This document shows positions 47,601 through 55,275 of a stretch of DNA of 64,000 nt, in pieces. Position numbers and translations under genes: made by a program. The stretch is from positions 9,665 through 73,664 of the forward strand of contig CAKTDC010000016.1 of NCBI GenBank assembly GCA_934541015.1, written 5' to 3'. The notes beneath the pieces were generated by a model, which was not told the origin of the DNA, did not search any database, and saw only the letters and a list, made by a program, of their open reading frames with translations. This DNA comes from an uncultured Luteimonas sp. Its GTDB lineage: Bacteria > Pseudomonadota > Gammaproteobacteria > Xanthomonadales > Xanthomonadaceae. Numbering within the stretch: the first letter of the stretch is position 1; each line of letters starts with the position of its first letter.

Positions 47601-50302
47601 CGACCGTGTTCCGCGACGGCAACCTGACCCTGCAGAACGAAGGGGACGGTTCGGCCGGGATCCTGCTGCTGTCGGACATCAACGTCGACGATGGCAACAC
47701 ACTGGCCCTGCTCAGCGATGGCGACATCCTGCAGTACGGCCTGGGCGACGGCATTCTTGCCGAGAGCCTGCTCGTGCGTTCGAACAGCGGTTTGGTGAAC
47801 CTCAGCAGCACTGACAACGACGTCGGCGGCACCACCTTGGCCGGTGGCGCGGCGGGTGGCTTCTACTACATCGACAGCAACGAACTCTCGATCGGCACGG
47901 TGTCCGCGCTCGGCTTCTCGGCCGCGGGCAATTCCCCCCTGACGGTGTCGGCCAACGGCATCCATGCCGGCGGCGATCTGTTCGTGCGCAACCTGGCCGG
48001 CAACCTGACCCTGCTCGACAGCATCAGCGCCGGGGCCTGGCTGGAGCTCGTGACCGCAGGTACCCTGCAGAATCCGGGAGGTGCGAGCCTGTCGGCCGGT
48101 GAGTCCTGGACGGTGTGGGCCAATACCTGGGAGGGCGAGAACCGCGGAGGCGTGGCCGGTTCGGGCACGCTGCCCAATCTCTACGGCTGCGCCTTCATGG
48201 ACGACAGCTGCACCCTGGGCAGCGCGATGTCCGCGACCGATAACCAGTTCATCTATGCCAACCGGCCGCTCGCCACCGTCACCATCGACGACATCACGCG
48301 GCCCTATGGGCAGGACAACCCGGATCTGACGTACTCGGTATCCGGTCTTGTCCTGGGTGACGTCGCTGCCAATGTCCTCAATGGAACCCCTGTGACCTCT
48401 GCGAGCGCCGCCTCGCCGACCGGCAGCTACCCGATCAGCGGGAGCTTCTTCTCCCCGGCCGGATATCTGGTCTACGTGGTGCCCGGTGCACTGGATATCA
48501 CCCAGGCGATCCTCTACTACGTCGCCAATCCCTACAGCCGCCTCTACGGCGATCCCGAAGGAACGCTGACCGGCACCGTGACCGGCTTCGTGGGTAGCGA
48601 TACGCTCGAGAGCGCGACCAGCGGCACCCTGGTGTTCACCTCCAGCGCGGATATCACCTCTCCCGTGGGCACGTATGCGATCACGGGCAGCGGCCTGACC
48701 TCGGCCAATTACGCCTTCGCCCAGGACCCGGGCAACGCCACCGCCTACCGGATCGATCCTGCAACCCTGCTCTATGTCGCCAACCCCTACAGTCGCGCCT
48801 ACGGCGACGCCGAGGAGGGTCCGCTGACCGGCACGGTCACCGGCTTCCGCAACGGTGACACGCTCGGGACCGCGACCAGCGGTACCCTGGTGTTCACCTC
48901 GGACGCAACCATCGATTCGCCGGCAGGGCTCTATGCAATCGACGGTTCGGGCCTGAGCGCGGTCAACTACGTGTTCGCCCAGGACGCGGGCAACGCCACG
49001 GCATACGAGATCCTGCAGGCGACCCTTGTCTACGTGGCCAATCCCTACAGCCGCTTCTACGGCGATCCGGAGGACGGACCGCTGACCGGGACCGTGACCG
49101 GCCTGCGCAACGGCGATACCCTGGAGGGCGTGACCAGCGGCACCCTGCTGTTCACCTCGGAAGCCACGATCGATTCCCCGGTCGGCGCCTATGCCATTAC
49201 CGGCAGCGGGCTGACCTCGGCCAACTACGTGTTCGTGCAGGCCCCGGGCAACGCTACCGCCTACCAGATCACGCCGGCCGTGCTGCTCTACACCGCAAAC
49301 CCCTACAGTCGCTTCTACGGCGACGCCGAGGAGGGTCCGCTGACCGGCACGGTCACCGGCTTCCGCAACGGCGACACGCTCGAGAGTGCGACCAGCGGCA
49401 GCCTGCTGTTCACCAGTCCGGCCACTCAGGCCTCGCCGGTGGGCGTCTACGCCATCGACGGTTCGGGCCTGAGCGCGGTCAACTACGTGTTCGAGCAGGC
49501 GCCGGGCAATGCCACCGCCTACCAGATCGTGCCGGCCGTGCTGCTCTACACCGCCAACCCCTACAGTCGCCTCTATGGCGATCCCGAGGACGGCCCGCTC
49601 ACGGGGACGGTGACCGGCTTCCGCAACGGCGATACGCTCGAAAGCGTGACCAGCGGCAGCCTGCTGTTCACCAGCCCGGCCACCCAGGCCTCGCCGGTGG
49701 GCGTCTACGCCATCGACGGTTCGGGCCTGAGCGCGGTCAACTACGTGTTCGAACAGGCGCCGGGCAACGCCACCGCCTACCGCATCACCCCGGCGACCCT
49801 GCTCTACACCGCCAACCCGCATTCGCGCTTCTTCGGCGAGGACAACGGCGTGCTGACCGGCACGGTGACCGGCTTCCGCAACGGCGACACCCTGGACAGT
49901 GCCACCACCGGGACACTGATGTTCACTTCGCCGGCCGACCGGTCCTCGCTCCCGGGCCGCTACGCCATCGACGGTTCCGGGCTGGACGCGGCCAACTATG
50001 TGTTCGAGCAGGCGCCGGGCAATGCCACCGCCCTGGAAGTGCTGGTGGGCGGGCGCTTCTCGAGCCCGTCGGCATACGTGCCGTTCCCCAACAACGTGGG
50101 CGGGGCCGAGCAGCTCAACAGCTACGTGAACGCGAACCTGGGGCCGGCGCCCATGTGTCCGATCGTGTCGACCACGCTGTTCAGCGCCCAGGCCGCCGAC
50201 GAGGACGACCACCTGGCGCGCGAATGGTCGCGGGTGAAGAGCCAGCCCAACATGAGCAACTGCATGCAGGGCGAGCAGAGCCGGGGCTGCGACGATTTCT
50301 GA
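44636..50302 (+). CDS. TpsA filamentous haemagglutinin-like adhesin with MBG repeats
   Basis: An 1888-residue exoprotein. Long signal (MTRPLSARTSRRAARRRLSV... to AHAQ, residue 38) of the extended type, TPS domain (about 60-300) with N141-P-N-G144 in FITNPNGVLFGAG and NNAVTLNRVMG, then a beta-helix body rich in short hydrophobic strands. From about residue 1240 it changes to MBG-type domains: one divergent unit (DDITRPYGQDNPDLTYSVSG) and six tandem units of 85-86 residues starting YVANPYSRxYG (1295-1802). The C-terminal 85 residues hold Cys near 1841, at 1875 and 1885, perhaps for a surface-retaining disulfide as in HMW adhesins. Secreted by the TpsB just upstream. Confidence 0.9.
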   Translation: MTRPLSARTSRRAARRRLSVHPLAGAILLAMAASAHAQTLPFLPTPPAVDQLPQEATRVSGEVRVGTPWVNPDTTRNTLTITQESRGAILEWASFSIGQNAEVIFDHRFGNNAVTLNRVMGSDPSQIMGSLTANGRVFITNPNGVLFGAGSQVNVGGLVASTLAISNDAFNAGVSSGEFAFTAVEATGSLAHLVWNQGSLNASQAGGMIGLLGLAVVNHGDIVANSGSALLAAGTTVTLDVGGDGLTQIASVTSVTAQPAQVETAGTMRADGGLIQLRSEHQGRGGSGISVTGLLAANTLEERTGRIILDAGDALVSVGSRTFAEPESRLLPPPEQMDTSILAVGADDGARGGSIEVRGRGIQILSLDNAALGRHTQQTLSASGSGGGGSIRLESTGEIQLLKAAAGGPHTIELSADAVNAGRAGSIDLVVDNGLPADSGVLGIHTTGAVRLSARGLGDSTHGGRINIDSAGGAAVFGLDQVGDWYGDVLLTVDGQTGGGSINVDAAMVAADHRTTLSASAVDDGAGGDIRMLGTWGLRAHGTLSARGAGTGNGGRIETSGSGLRLHGLTVDTGADGAVNGNWLIDPFNISIVHGDATGSFTPGEALIPLLDTEVQDGDINNALDAGTSVHITTGDFAVTAPASSGNIVFDDQYGDIEIISSSSTAVEFRLDAHRDIISDDGFTIQSNAAPLDVVFNAGLDPSGDAGTIELVQAVIRTGGGDVSLRAGSGQSSVTLGEIDAGNVLFSTATGSIGINGSRILATGDIGLSALGNAASTGLGIDRSSLTSTGGDIELVGRAGNLFGAFTQGVELSGGTSVDSSGHIEIRGLSEAIEGYPYLHHGVLIGGGARVGSADTTSVRVVGEVIAPDDQVGIGLGASWQPCFSAATGCAIMGQRIVLQGATPEGAAIETVGDFASVSAGQVINLRPGGVNADGSVREETGQQIAVGDGLAGTFNVTQDMLDRLDAPDLVIGSDVHTGGIIVERSDWATVFRDGNLTLQNEGDGSAGILLLSDINVDDGNTLALLSDGDILQYGLGDGILAESLLVRSNSGLVNLSSTDNDVGGTTLAGGAAGGFYYIDSNELSIGTVSALGFSAAGNSPLTVSANGIHAGGDLFVRNLAGNLTLLDSISAGAWLELVTAGTLQNPGGASLSAGESWTVWANTWEGENRGGVAGSGTLPNLYGCAFMDDSCTLGSAMSATDNQFIYANRPLATVTIDDITRPYGQDNPDLTYSVSGLVLGDVAANVLNGTPVTSASAASPTGSYPISGSFFSPAGYLVYVVPGALDITQAILYYVANPYSRLYGDPEGTLTGTVTGFVGSDTLESATSGTLVFTSSADITSPVGTYAITGSGLTSANYAFAQDPGNATAYRIDPATLLYVANPYSRAYGDAEEGPLTGTVTGFRNGDTLGTATSGTLVFTSDATIDSPAGLYAIDGSGLSAVNYVFAQDAGNATAYEILQATLVYVANPYSRFYGDPEDGPLTGTVTGLRNGDTLEGVTSGTLLFTSEATIDSPVGAYAITGSGLTSANYVFVQAPGNATAYQITPAVLLYTANPYSRFYGDAEEGPLTGTVTGFRNGDTLESATSGSLLFTSPATQASPVGVYAIDGSGLSAVNYVFEQAPGNATAYQIVPAVLLYTANPYSRLYGDPEDGPLTGTVTGFRNGDTLESVTSGSLLFTSPATQASPVGVYAIDGSGLSAVNYVFEQAPGNATAYRITPATLLYTANPHSRFFGEDNGVLTGTVTGFRNGDTLDSATTGTLMFTSPADRSSLPGRYAIDGSGLDAANYVFEQAPGNATALEVLVGGRFSSPSAYVPFPNNVGGAEQLNSYVNANLGPAPMCPIVSTTLFSAQAADEDDHLAREWSRVKSQPNMSNCMQGEQSRGCDDF
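48518..50040 (+). repeat. Six tandem 258-base repeats coding MBG domains
   Basis: Units begin at 48518 (255 bases), 48773, 49031, 49289, 49547 and 49805. The fourth and fifth are almost identical in DNA sequence, the sixth is most diverged. In-frame recombination between units would change stalk length. Confidence 0.85.
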
Positions 50303-50309
50303 GCACGGA

Positions 50310-50347
50310 CTCCCGGGAACGCCCGCCGCGGCGGCGATTCCCGGGAG
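50310..50347 (+). terminator. Possible hairpin terminator between tpsA and the glycosyltransferase
   Basis: Exact 10-bp arms CTCCCGGGAA and TTCCCGGGAG enclose a further self-complementary GCCGCGGC. A strong hairpin without a T tract just after the tpsA stop; it may reduce read-through or protect the 3' end. Confidence 0.4.
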
Positions 50348-50380
50348 CGCCCGGCCGGCCCGGCGTGGCACGATGGCGGC

Positions 50381-51229
50381 ATGAACCTGCTGCCCGAGGC
50401 GATCCACGTCATCAACCTGGACAGGTCGCCGCAGCGCCTGCAGGCGGTGCTGGACAGCTTCGACCGGCACCTGGGCGGAAGCGGCGTCGCGCTGAACCGG
50501 TTCGTGGCGATCGACGCGGCGGAGGCCGAGGCGCTGGCGGTTCCCGGCCGGCTGAGCTGGAGCGAGAAGGCGTGTTTCCTCAGCCACGCCCGATGCCTGG
50601 AGGCGGCGCGGGTCGGCGCCCGGCAGTCACATGTCTGGATCGCCGAGGACGACGTGGCCTTCGGCCCGCAGACGCGGCAGCGGCTGGCGTCGGCGCTGGA
50701 GGCGCTGCAGGGGCGCGACTGGGACATCCTGTTCACCGACCTCTTCGCGACCGAGCCGCACGGCATGATCGAGCTGTTCCAGCTCTGGCGGCGGGCCACG
50801 CGGGACGCCGAGGTGCGGCTGCTCGACCTTGGCAAGATGGCCTTCGCCAGTGCCACCTCGTATATCGTCAACGCCGGCTCCGTGGACAAGCTGCTGGGTC
50901 TGTACCGGACCTGCGCGTCCCTGAACATGGGCGTGGACATCTGGTTCAAGGAGCTGGCGGGGACAGGGCAGGCCGGCTGCTGCTGTGTTGTGCCCTTCGC
51001 CACCACCGTGGCCGACGTGCAATCGCAGATCCAGCCTGGGCACAGCAGCGGGCATCTGGCCTGGTGGTATGCCTTTCGCTGGCTTCTGTGGGAGGGCACC
51101 GATCCGGCCAGTCTCGATCCGCTGCTGGACCACCTTGAACGTGGGTTCGCCGATCCGCACGCCGCGCGTGCCGGGAGGATCCTCGGCGGCATGCTCTCGC
51201 CCCGGTGGGAGCCGTTCCTGCGCCGCTGA
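50381..51229 (+). CDS. Glycosyltransferase family 25 protein
   Basis: A 282-residue cytoplasmic transferase. GT25 landmarks: the INLDRSPQRLQ start, WSEKACFLSHARCLE (the usual GExGCxxSH helix), and the acidic WIAEDDVAF. Known members add galactose to LPS cores or modify proteins. Placed about 80 bases after the adhesin gene and on the same strand, it might glycosylate TpsA or surface polysaccharide; sequence alone cannot decide. The C-terminal part, with two Trp-rich stretches, contains no extra domain. Confidence 0.85.
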   Translation: MNLLPEAIHVINLDRSPQRLQAVLDSFDRHLGGSGVALNRFVAIDAAEAEALAVPGRLSWSEKACFLSHARCLEAARVGARQSHVWIAEDDVAFGPQTRQRLASALEALQGRDWDILFTDLFATEPHGMIELFQLWRRATRDAEVRLLDLGKMAFASATSYIVNAGSVDKLLGLYRTCASLNMGVDIWFKELAGTGQAGCCCVVPFATTVADVQSQIQPGHSSGHLAWWYAFRWLLWEGTDPASLDPLLDHLERGFADPHAARAGRILGGMLSPRWEPFLRR

Positions 51230-51501
51230 CGGGCACCGGCCGCGGGTCGGTGCCGCGGCGGCAGTGGCGCACAGGTGCGATGCCCGGCCGGGTGGACCGG
51301 GTCGCGCCAGCGCCCACGATGGCCGGCAATCGCCGATTTGGGCGTTTGAATGGTCAGCTGCGGACCCGGCCCGGGCGGTCGTTTCCACAGGCGTCAGGGC
51401 TATAACGAATGGGGTATCGCATTGCGCCCCGCCCTGGCGCAGACTCGATGGCAACCCGCCGGCTGCCGCGGCACTCACCGAACCCCCTGGAGGTAAACAT
51501 C
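51230..51501. other. Intergenic region before the OmpA-like gene
   Basis: About 270 bases. The only promoter-like element is TATAAC at 51401-51406 (weak -35), about 95 bases before the start codon. A strong ribosome site (GGAGGT) precedes the ATG at 51502. Nothing else recognised. Confidence 0.4.
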
Positions 51502-52056
51502 ATGGCTACCATTCGTCACCTGGCGCTGATCGGGCTGCTCGCCGCCAGCGGAGCGGTCTGCGCGCAGCAGAGCGGCAGTGCCCAGGAACACTCGGCCGAC
51601 GCGATCATCGAGGCGCTGCGCAGCAAGCCGGCCGAAGAAGGCGTGCTCGATCCGAACAGCACCCGCGCACTCCGGCCTGGCGCCGCGGCGGCGGTCGCAA
51701 CGCAGCCGGCGCCTCCGGCCAGCCATTCGATGCGGATCCAGTTCGCATTCAACTCCTCGCGGATCGATGGCGCGTCGCAGCAGATGATGGAAAACCTGGC
51801 CGCCGCGCTGTCCTCGCCCGCGCTGGCGGACCGCACCTTCACCGTCGTCGGTCACACCGATGGCGTGGGTTCGGCCGCCTACAACCAGCGCCTGTCGCAG
51901 CAGCGCGCCAACTCGGTGCGCAGCTTCCTGACCAGCCGTGGCGTCGAGGCCTCGCGCCTGAAGACCCAGGGCAAGGGCTTCAGCGAGCTGGCCAACCCGG
52001 CCGATCCCGCCGCCGACGAGAACCGTCGCGTGGAGATCATCGCCGTCAGCAACTGA
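51502..52056 (+). CDS. OmpA-family peptidoglycan-binding protein
   Basis: A 184-residue protein: signal peptide (MATIRHLALIGLLAASGAVCA), linker, and a C-terminal OmpA-like domain (about 78-184) with FAFNSSRID, VVGHTDGVGSAAYNQRLSQQRANSV and the final DENRRVEI. Such domains bind meso-diaminopimelate in peptidoglycan. The Cys is not in a good lipobox, so it is probably a soluble or loosely held periplasmic protein. Followed after 27 bases by a PAAR-like gene, and converging on the T6SS cluster, so a T6SS accessory role (cell-wall anchoring) is plausible. Confidence 0.85.
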   Translation: MATIRHLALIGLLAASGAVCAQQSGSAQEHSADAIIEALRSKPAEEGVLDPNSTRALRPGAAAAVATQPAPPASHSMRIQFAFNSSRIDGASQQMMENLAAALSSPALADRTFTVVGHTDGVGSAAYNQRLSQQRANSVRSFLTSRGVEASRLKTQGKGFSELANPADPAADENRRVEIIAVSN

Positions 52057-52083
52057 GCTGGCGGCGACTCCCGGGCCGATGTC

Positions 52084-52479
52084 ATGAGCGTTCCACACGT
52101 GGTCAACGGCGCGACACTGCAGTGCAGCTTCGGTGCCGCGCCCTCGACCCTCATCGTGTTGCCGGCCGAGCGGATGCTGTCGTCCAACCAGCCGGCGGCC
52201 ACGATCATGGACCACGTCCCGATGATGAACATCATGCCCTTCGGGATGTGCAGCTCGCTGGCCAATCCGACGGTCGCGAGCGCGACCGCCGCCGCCCAGG
52301 GGGTGCTGACGCCGATGCCCTGCATTCCGGCCACCGCGACGCCGTGGGTCACCGGTACGCCGACCGTGCTGCTGGGCAACAAACCCTGCCTGAACATGAC
52401 CGCCACCTGCAACTGCATGTGGGCGGGAGTGATCAAGCCGGTGAGTCCGGGCCAGACGACCGAGCTCATCCCGGCCTGA
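52084..52479 (+). CDS. DUF4280/PAAR-like protein
   Basis: A 131-residue protein matching the PAAR-like DUF4280 group: VVNGATLQCSFGAAPSTLIVLP start, MDHVPMMNIMPFGMC centre, TPTVLLGNKPCLNMTATCNCMW end. Cysteines at about 14, 56, 80, 101, 107 and 109 may hold a metal. PAAR proteins sharpen the VgrG spike and carry effectors. It has no toxin domain attached. Encoded opposite to the T6SS cluster whose vgrG is 3 kb away; it is the best candidate tip for that VgrG. Confidence 0.85.
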   Translation: MSVPHVVNGATLQCSFGAAPSTLIVLPAERMLSSNQPAATIMDHVPMMNIMPFGMCSSLANPTVASATAAAQGVLTPMPCIPATATPWVTGTPTVLLGNKPCLNMTATCNCMWAGVIKPVSPGQTTELIPA

Positions 52480-52726
52480 GCTGACCGCGCCCCGCGCAGG
52501 GGCGCGGGCCCACGTGGCCGGCGCAAAGCCCCGGCCAACCGCCGGACAATCCCGGGCAATCCGATACTTGACCGCCATTCCCGCCTTCGCGGGGATGGCG
52601 GCCGTCCAGCGGTTGCCTGGTGGTGCAGCCGGGCCATACGCATCCGGCTGCGGCGCGGGCAGATCCGGTGCGGAGTCCGGCAGCTGCCGGATCTCCCGCA
52701 AGCTGCTGCGCTCGCGCCGTCCCCGG
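52480..52726. other. Convergent gap with a REP-type hairpin
   Basis: About 245 bases between the DUF4280 gene and the Ala/Gln-rich gene. Apart from the hairpin at 52572-52601 no feature is visible. The last 120 bases include scattered Pro/Gly-coding GC-rich sequence without a plausible frame. Confidence 0.4.
52572..52601. terminator. Long REP-type hairpin, possible bidirectional terminator
   Basis: A 13-bp stem (CCGCCATTCCCGC with GCGGGGATGGCGG, one T-G pair) and loop CTTC lies between two converging genes. Same core as the REP-type units near the origin. Confidence 0.5.
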
Positions 52727-54310
52727 TCAGCCGAGCCCGAGGCCGCTCATCGCATTGCCCAGCGAGTCGGCAGCCTGGCCGGCCATGGCCGCAGCCGCCT
52801 GGGTGGCCTGCGTCGCCTGGGCGGCGGCCTGGGTGGCGGCCTGCTGCACCGCCTGCGTCGCCTGGGCGGCAGCCTGCTGGGCCGTGCCGAGCGCTTCCTG
52901 CGCCGCGGCCCCGGCCTGTCCGGCGGCCTCGCCGATGGCCGCCTGCGCCTGGGCCAAGGCCCCCTGGGCGGCATCGCTCAGCGCCTGCTGGACCTGCCCG
53001 GCCGCCTGGTTGGCCTGGTCCAGCGCCTGCTGGGCAGCGGCGTTGGCCTGCTGCTGGATCTGGTCGGCGGCCTGCTGCGCCTGCTCCATCGCCTGCTGCG
53101 CCATCTCGTTGGCCTGCTGCTGGACCTGGTCGACCAGCTGATTGGCCTGGTCCATGGCCTGTTCGGCCGCCTGCTGGGCCTGCTCCTGGGCCTGGTCGAC
53201 GGCATCGCGGGCCTGCTGCATGCCTTCCTCGACGGTGTTCTGGACCGTCTCGCGCGCTTCCTGCAGGGCTTCCTTGGCGGTGGAAATGGCTTCCTGCGCG
53301 GCATCGTTGGCCATCTGCTGCGCCTCTCCCAGCGCCTCGAGCGCCTGGTCGATCGCCCCGGTCGCCTGGTCGGCCAGGTCCTGGACCTGGTCGAGCGCAG
53401 CGTTGGCCTGCTCGGCCAGCTGGTCGACGGCGCCCAGGGCGTTGGCGGCATTGGACAGCGCGTCACCGACGCCCCCGGCCTGCTGCGCGAGCAGATCCTG
53501 AAGCTCCTGCACGAAGGGGCACTCCGAGGTCGGCGTGTCCAGCGGCAGGTCCGGGAACTGGTCGGCCAGGCCGGCCAGCGCGTCCATGCCGGCGTCGAGC
53601 ACCTCCTGGGCCTGGCCCAGGGCATCGTCCAGCGCTTCGGTGCTGGCATTGGCCAGGATGTCCCTGGCCAGGTCGATCGCCTGGTTGGCGGCATCGAGCG
53701 CCTGCTGCGCGGTGTTCTCGACCAGCGCGGTGGCGTTGTCGACCATCTCGTTGGCCTTGGCCAGCGCTTCCTGGGCCGCGCCTTCGGCCATCGCCTGGGC
53801 TTCGTCGATCTTCTCGTTGGCCGCGTCCAGGGCGGCCTGGACGGCGCCTTCGACCTGGGCCTGGGCCTGATTGACCGCATCCTGCGCCGTGTTCAGCGCC
53901 TGGGTCGCCGCTTCGCCGGCCATCTGCTGGGCGCTGTCGAGCGCCTGGTTGGCCTGGCCGAGCGCGTTCTGGACGGTGTTCTGGATCGCGTTGCGCGCAT
54001 CGTTGACCGCCTGGTTGGCGGCCGCGATCGCGCCCTGGGCCGCCTGGTTGGCCTGCTGCATCGCCTGCTGCCCGGCCTGCTGGGCCTGCTGCAGGGCGCC
54101 GTTCGCGGCACTGCCGGCGGCGGCGGCGGCGGTGTTGACCGCACCGACGGCCTCGTTGATGGCGCCCGAGGCGGCTTGCGCCGCCTGCTGCGCGGCGGCA
54201 TCGGCGGCCTGACCCGCTGCCTGCGCGGCCGCCTGTGCCGCTTGCGTGGCGGCCTGCTGTGCGGCGCCGAGCGCGGCGCCGGGATCGAGGCCGTTGTCGA
54301 ATAGGCTCAT
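52727..54310 (-). CDS. Ala/Gln-rich coiled-coil-like protein at the end of the T6SS operon
   Basis: A 527-residue protein made almost wholly of Ala, Gln, Asn, Asp and Glu in helical patterns such as AxxQAxxxAxQA and QANQAAQGAIAAANQAVN. The only break is near residues 245-270 (DQFPDLPLDTPTSECPFV), which holds the prolines and the single Cys, so the protein looks like two long helical arms joined by a hinge. No membrane segment, signal peptide or known enzyme motif. The start has AGGA upstream and overlaps the stop of the preceding gene (ATGA). Possible roles are T6SS cargo, chaperone or structural ruler; LEA-like stress proteins have similar composition. I do not recognise a family. Confidence 0.8.
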   Translation of the reverse strand: MSLFDNGLDPGAALGAAQQAATQAAQAAAQAAGQAADAAAQQAAQAASGAINEAVGAVNTAAAAAGSAANGALQQAQQAGQQAMQQANQAAQGAIAAANQAVNDARNAIQNTVQNALGQANQALDSAQQMAGEAATQALNTAQDAVNQAQAQVEGAVQAALDAANEKIDEAQAMAEGAAQEALAKANEMVDNATALVENTAQQALDAANQAIDLARDILANASTEALDDALGQAQEVLDAGMDALAGLADQFPDLPLDTPTSECPFVQELQDLLAQQAGGVGDALSNAANALGAVDQLAEQANAALDQVQDLADQATGAIDQALEALGEAQQMANDAAQEAISTAKEALQEARETVQNTVEEGMQQARDAVDQAQEQAQQAAEQAMDQANQLVDQVQQQANEMAQQAMEQAQQAADQIQQQANAAAQQALDQANQAAGQVQQALSDAAQGALAQAQAAIGEAAGQAGAAAQEALGTAQQAAAQATQAVQQAATQAAAQATQATQAAAAMAGQAADSLGNAMSGLGLG

Positions 54311-54663
54311 GGTTGCTTCCTCCGTTGGAGGCCGCCCCAGCTGCGGGTCAGCCAGATTTCCAGCAGGCGCGCCCGGTCGGCGACCGGGCGCGCGCGTGAG
54401 GACAGGATTTCCTGCACCGTCGGGTCGCCGGCGACCGTCTTGCGGCCGAGCACGACGTTGGCGAGCACGAACACCGCTGCCGCACGCTGGCTGTTGAGCC
54501 CGTGGCGACGCGCATCGGCCAGCAGCGGGGTGATCTCCTGGTCCAGCTCCTGCGCAGGCACGTTTTCCAGCTGCGGCAGGTGCTGGCGCAGGTGATCACG
54601 CAGCCGGATACGCATGCTGTCTTCGCCGATCGCCGCCATCTGCCTGCGGTTGAACTGCAGCAT
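54307..54663 (-). CDS. Small T6SS-associated protein of unknown function
   Basis: A 118-residue basic, helical protein (MLQFNRRQMAAIGEDSMRIRLRDHLRQHLP start, C-terminal RARLLEIWLTRSWGG). The start at 54663 is decided by AGGAGG placed six bases upstream; the ATG two codons before it is too close to that site. It follows the DUF4123 gene by 11 bases and overlaps the Ala/Gln-rich gene by four, so all three are translated together. It might be a cargo-specific chaperone or adaptor subunit. Not recognised beyond its T6SS context. Confidence 0.72.
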   Translation of the reverse strand: MLQFNRRQMAAIGEDSMRIRLRDHLRQHLPQLENVPAQELDQEITPLLADARRHGLNSQRAAAVFVLANVVLGRKTVAGDPTVQEILSSRARPVADRARLLEIWLTRSWGGLQRRKQP

Positions 54664-54674
54664 CGTCATCCTCC
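54664..54674 (-). promoter_or_regulatory. Ribosome binding site deciding the start of the 118-residue protein
   Basis: AGGAGG followed by ATGACG and then the ATG at 54663. The spacing is ideal for the second ATG and zero for the first. Confidence 0.7.
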
Positions 54675-55229
54675 TCAGGCGTTTTCCGGCGCCGATGCCA
54701 GGCTCATCTCGCGGATCTTGCCCAGCGCCGCATCGAAGCACAGCACCGCATCGGCCTGCTCGGACTCGACGACGAAGCGGCGGGCCGGGCCGAAGAACTC
54801 GCGACGGCTCTTGTTGGCGAGCTGCGGGATCACCATGCGGAACACGCGCGGATCGTAGAAGCGGAAGAACATCGGCTCGCCGGCGGCATCGAGCACCCGC
54901 AGGTGGCGGCGCAGGTGCTGGCGCACGCCGTAGAAATCCATGCCGGCGCCGGCCTGCAGGAGGATGCCCCAGTGGTCGTTCCAGCCCTCGCCCAGCACGG
55001 CTTCGGTGAACGGGCTGTCCCGGTGCAGCTGGACCATGTGCGGCGCGGCCTCCTCCAGCATCGGGTCGAGGTCACCGGAAAACAGGCAGGCGTGCTCGCA
55101 GCCCGAGGCGTCGAGCCTGGCCGGCAGACCGTCGATCATGGCGCCGTCCAGGACCGCGTAGACACCGGCCTGGCCGGAGCCCTTGAAGACCAGTTCGCGG
55201 AGGCGGTCCATCATCGTCGCGTCGATCAC
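54675..55229 (-). CDS. DUF4123 T6SS effector adaptor/chaperone
   Basis: A 184-residue DUF4123 protein: VYAVLDGAMIDGL near the start, a central WNDHWGILLQAG, then VRQHLRRHLRVLDAAGEPMFFRFYDPRVFR and the FFGPARRF stretch. Members (TEC/Tap type) bind an effector and load it onto VgrG. The start is a GTG at 55229 with AGGAA six bases upstream. It comes 46 bases after vgrG, the usual place, and is followed by the two unrecognised genes, one of which is therefore a candidate cargo. Confidence 0.9.
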   Translation of the reverse strand: MIDATMMDRLRELVFKGSGQAGVYAVLDGAMIDGLPARLDASGCEHACLFSGDLDPMLEEAAPHMVQLHRDSPFTEAVLGEGWNDHWGILLQAGAGMDFYGVRQHLRRHLRVLDAAGEPMFFRFYDPRVFRMVIPQLANKSRREFFGPARRFVVESEQADAVLCFDAALGKIREMSLASAPENA

Positions 55230-55275
55230 GGGTGGTTCCTGGGGTAGCCGTTCATGGTGACTGGGCGCCTCGCTG

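Noticed and set aside
46247..50587. A 1446-residue open frame antisense to the adhesin gene
   Set aside because: High-GC codon bias leaves the antisense frame open. The residue mix (Arg/Gly/Val-rich, no domain) is not protein-like, while the plus-strand frame has clear TPS and MBG domains.
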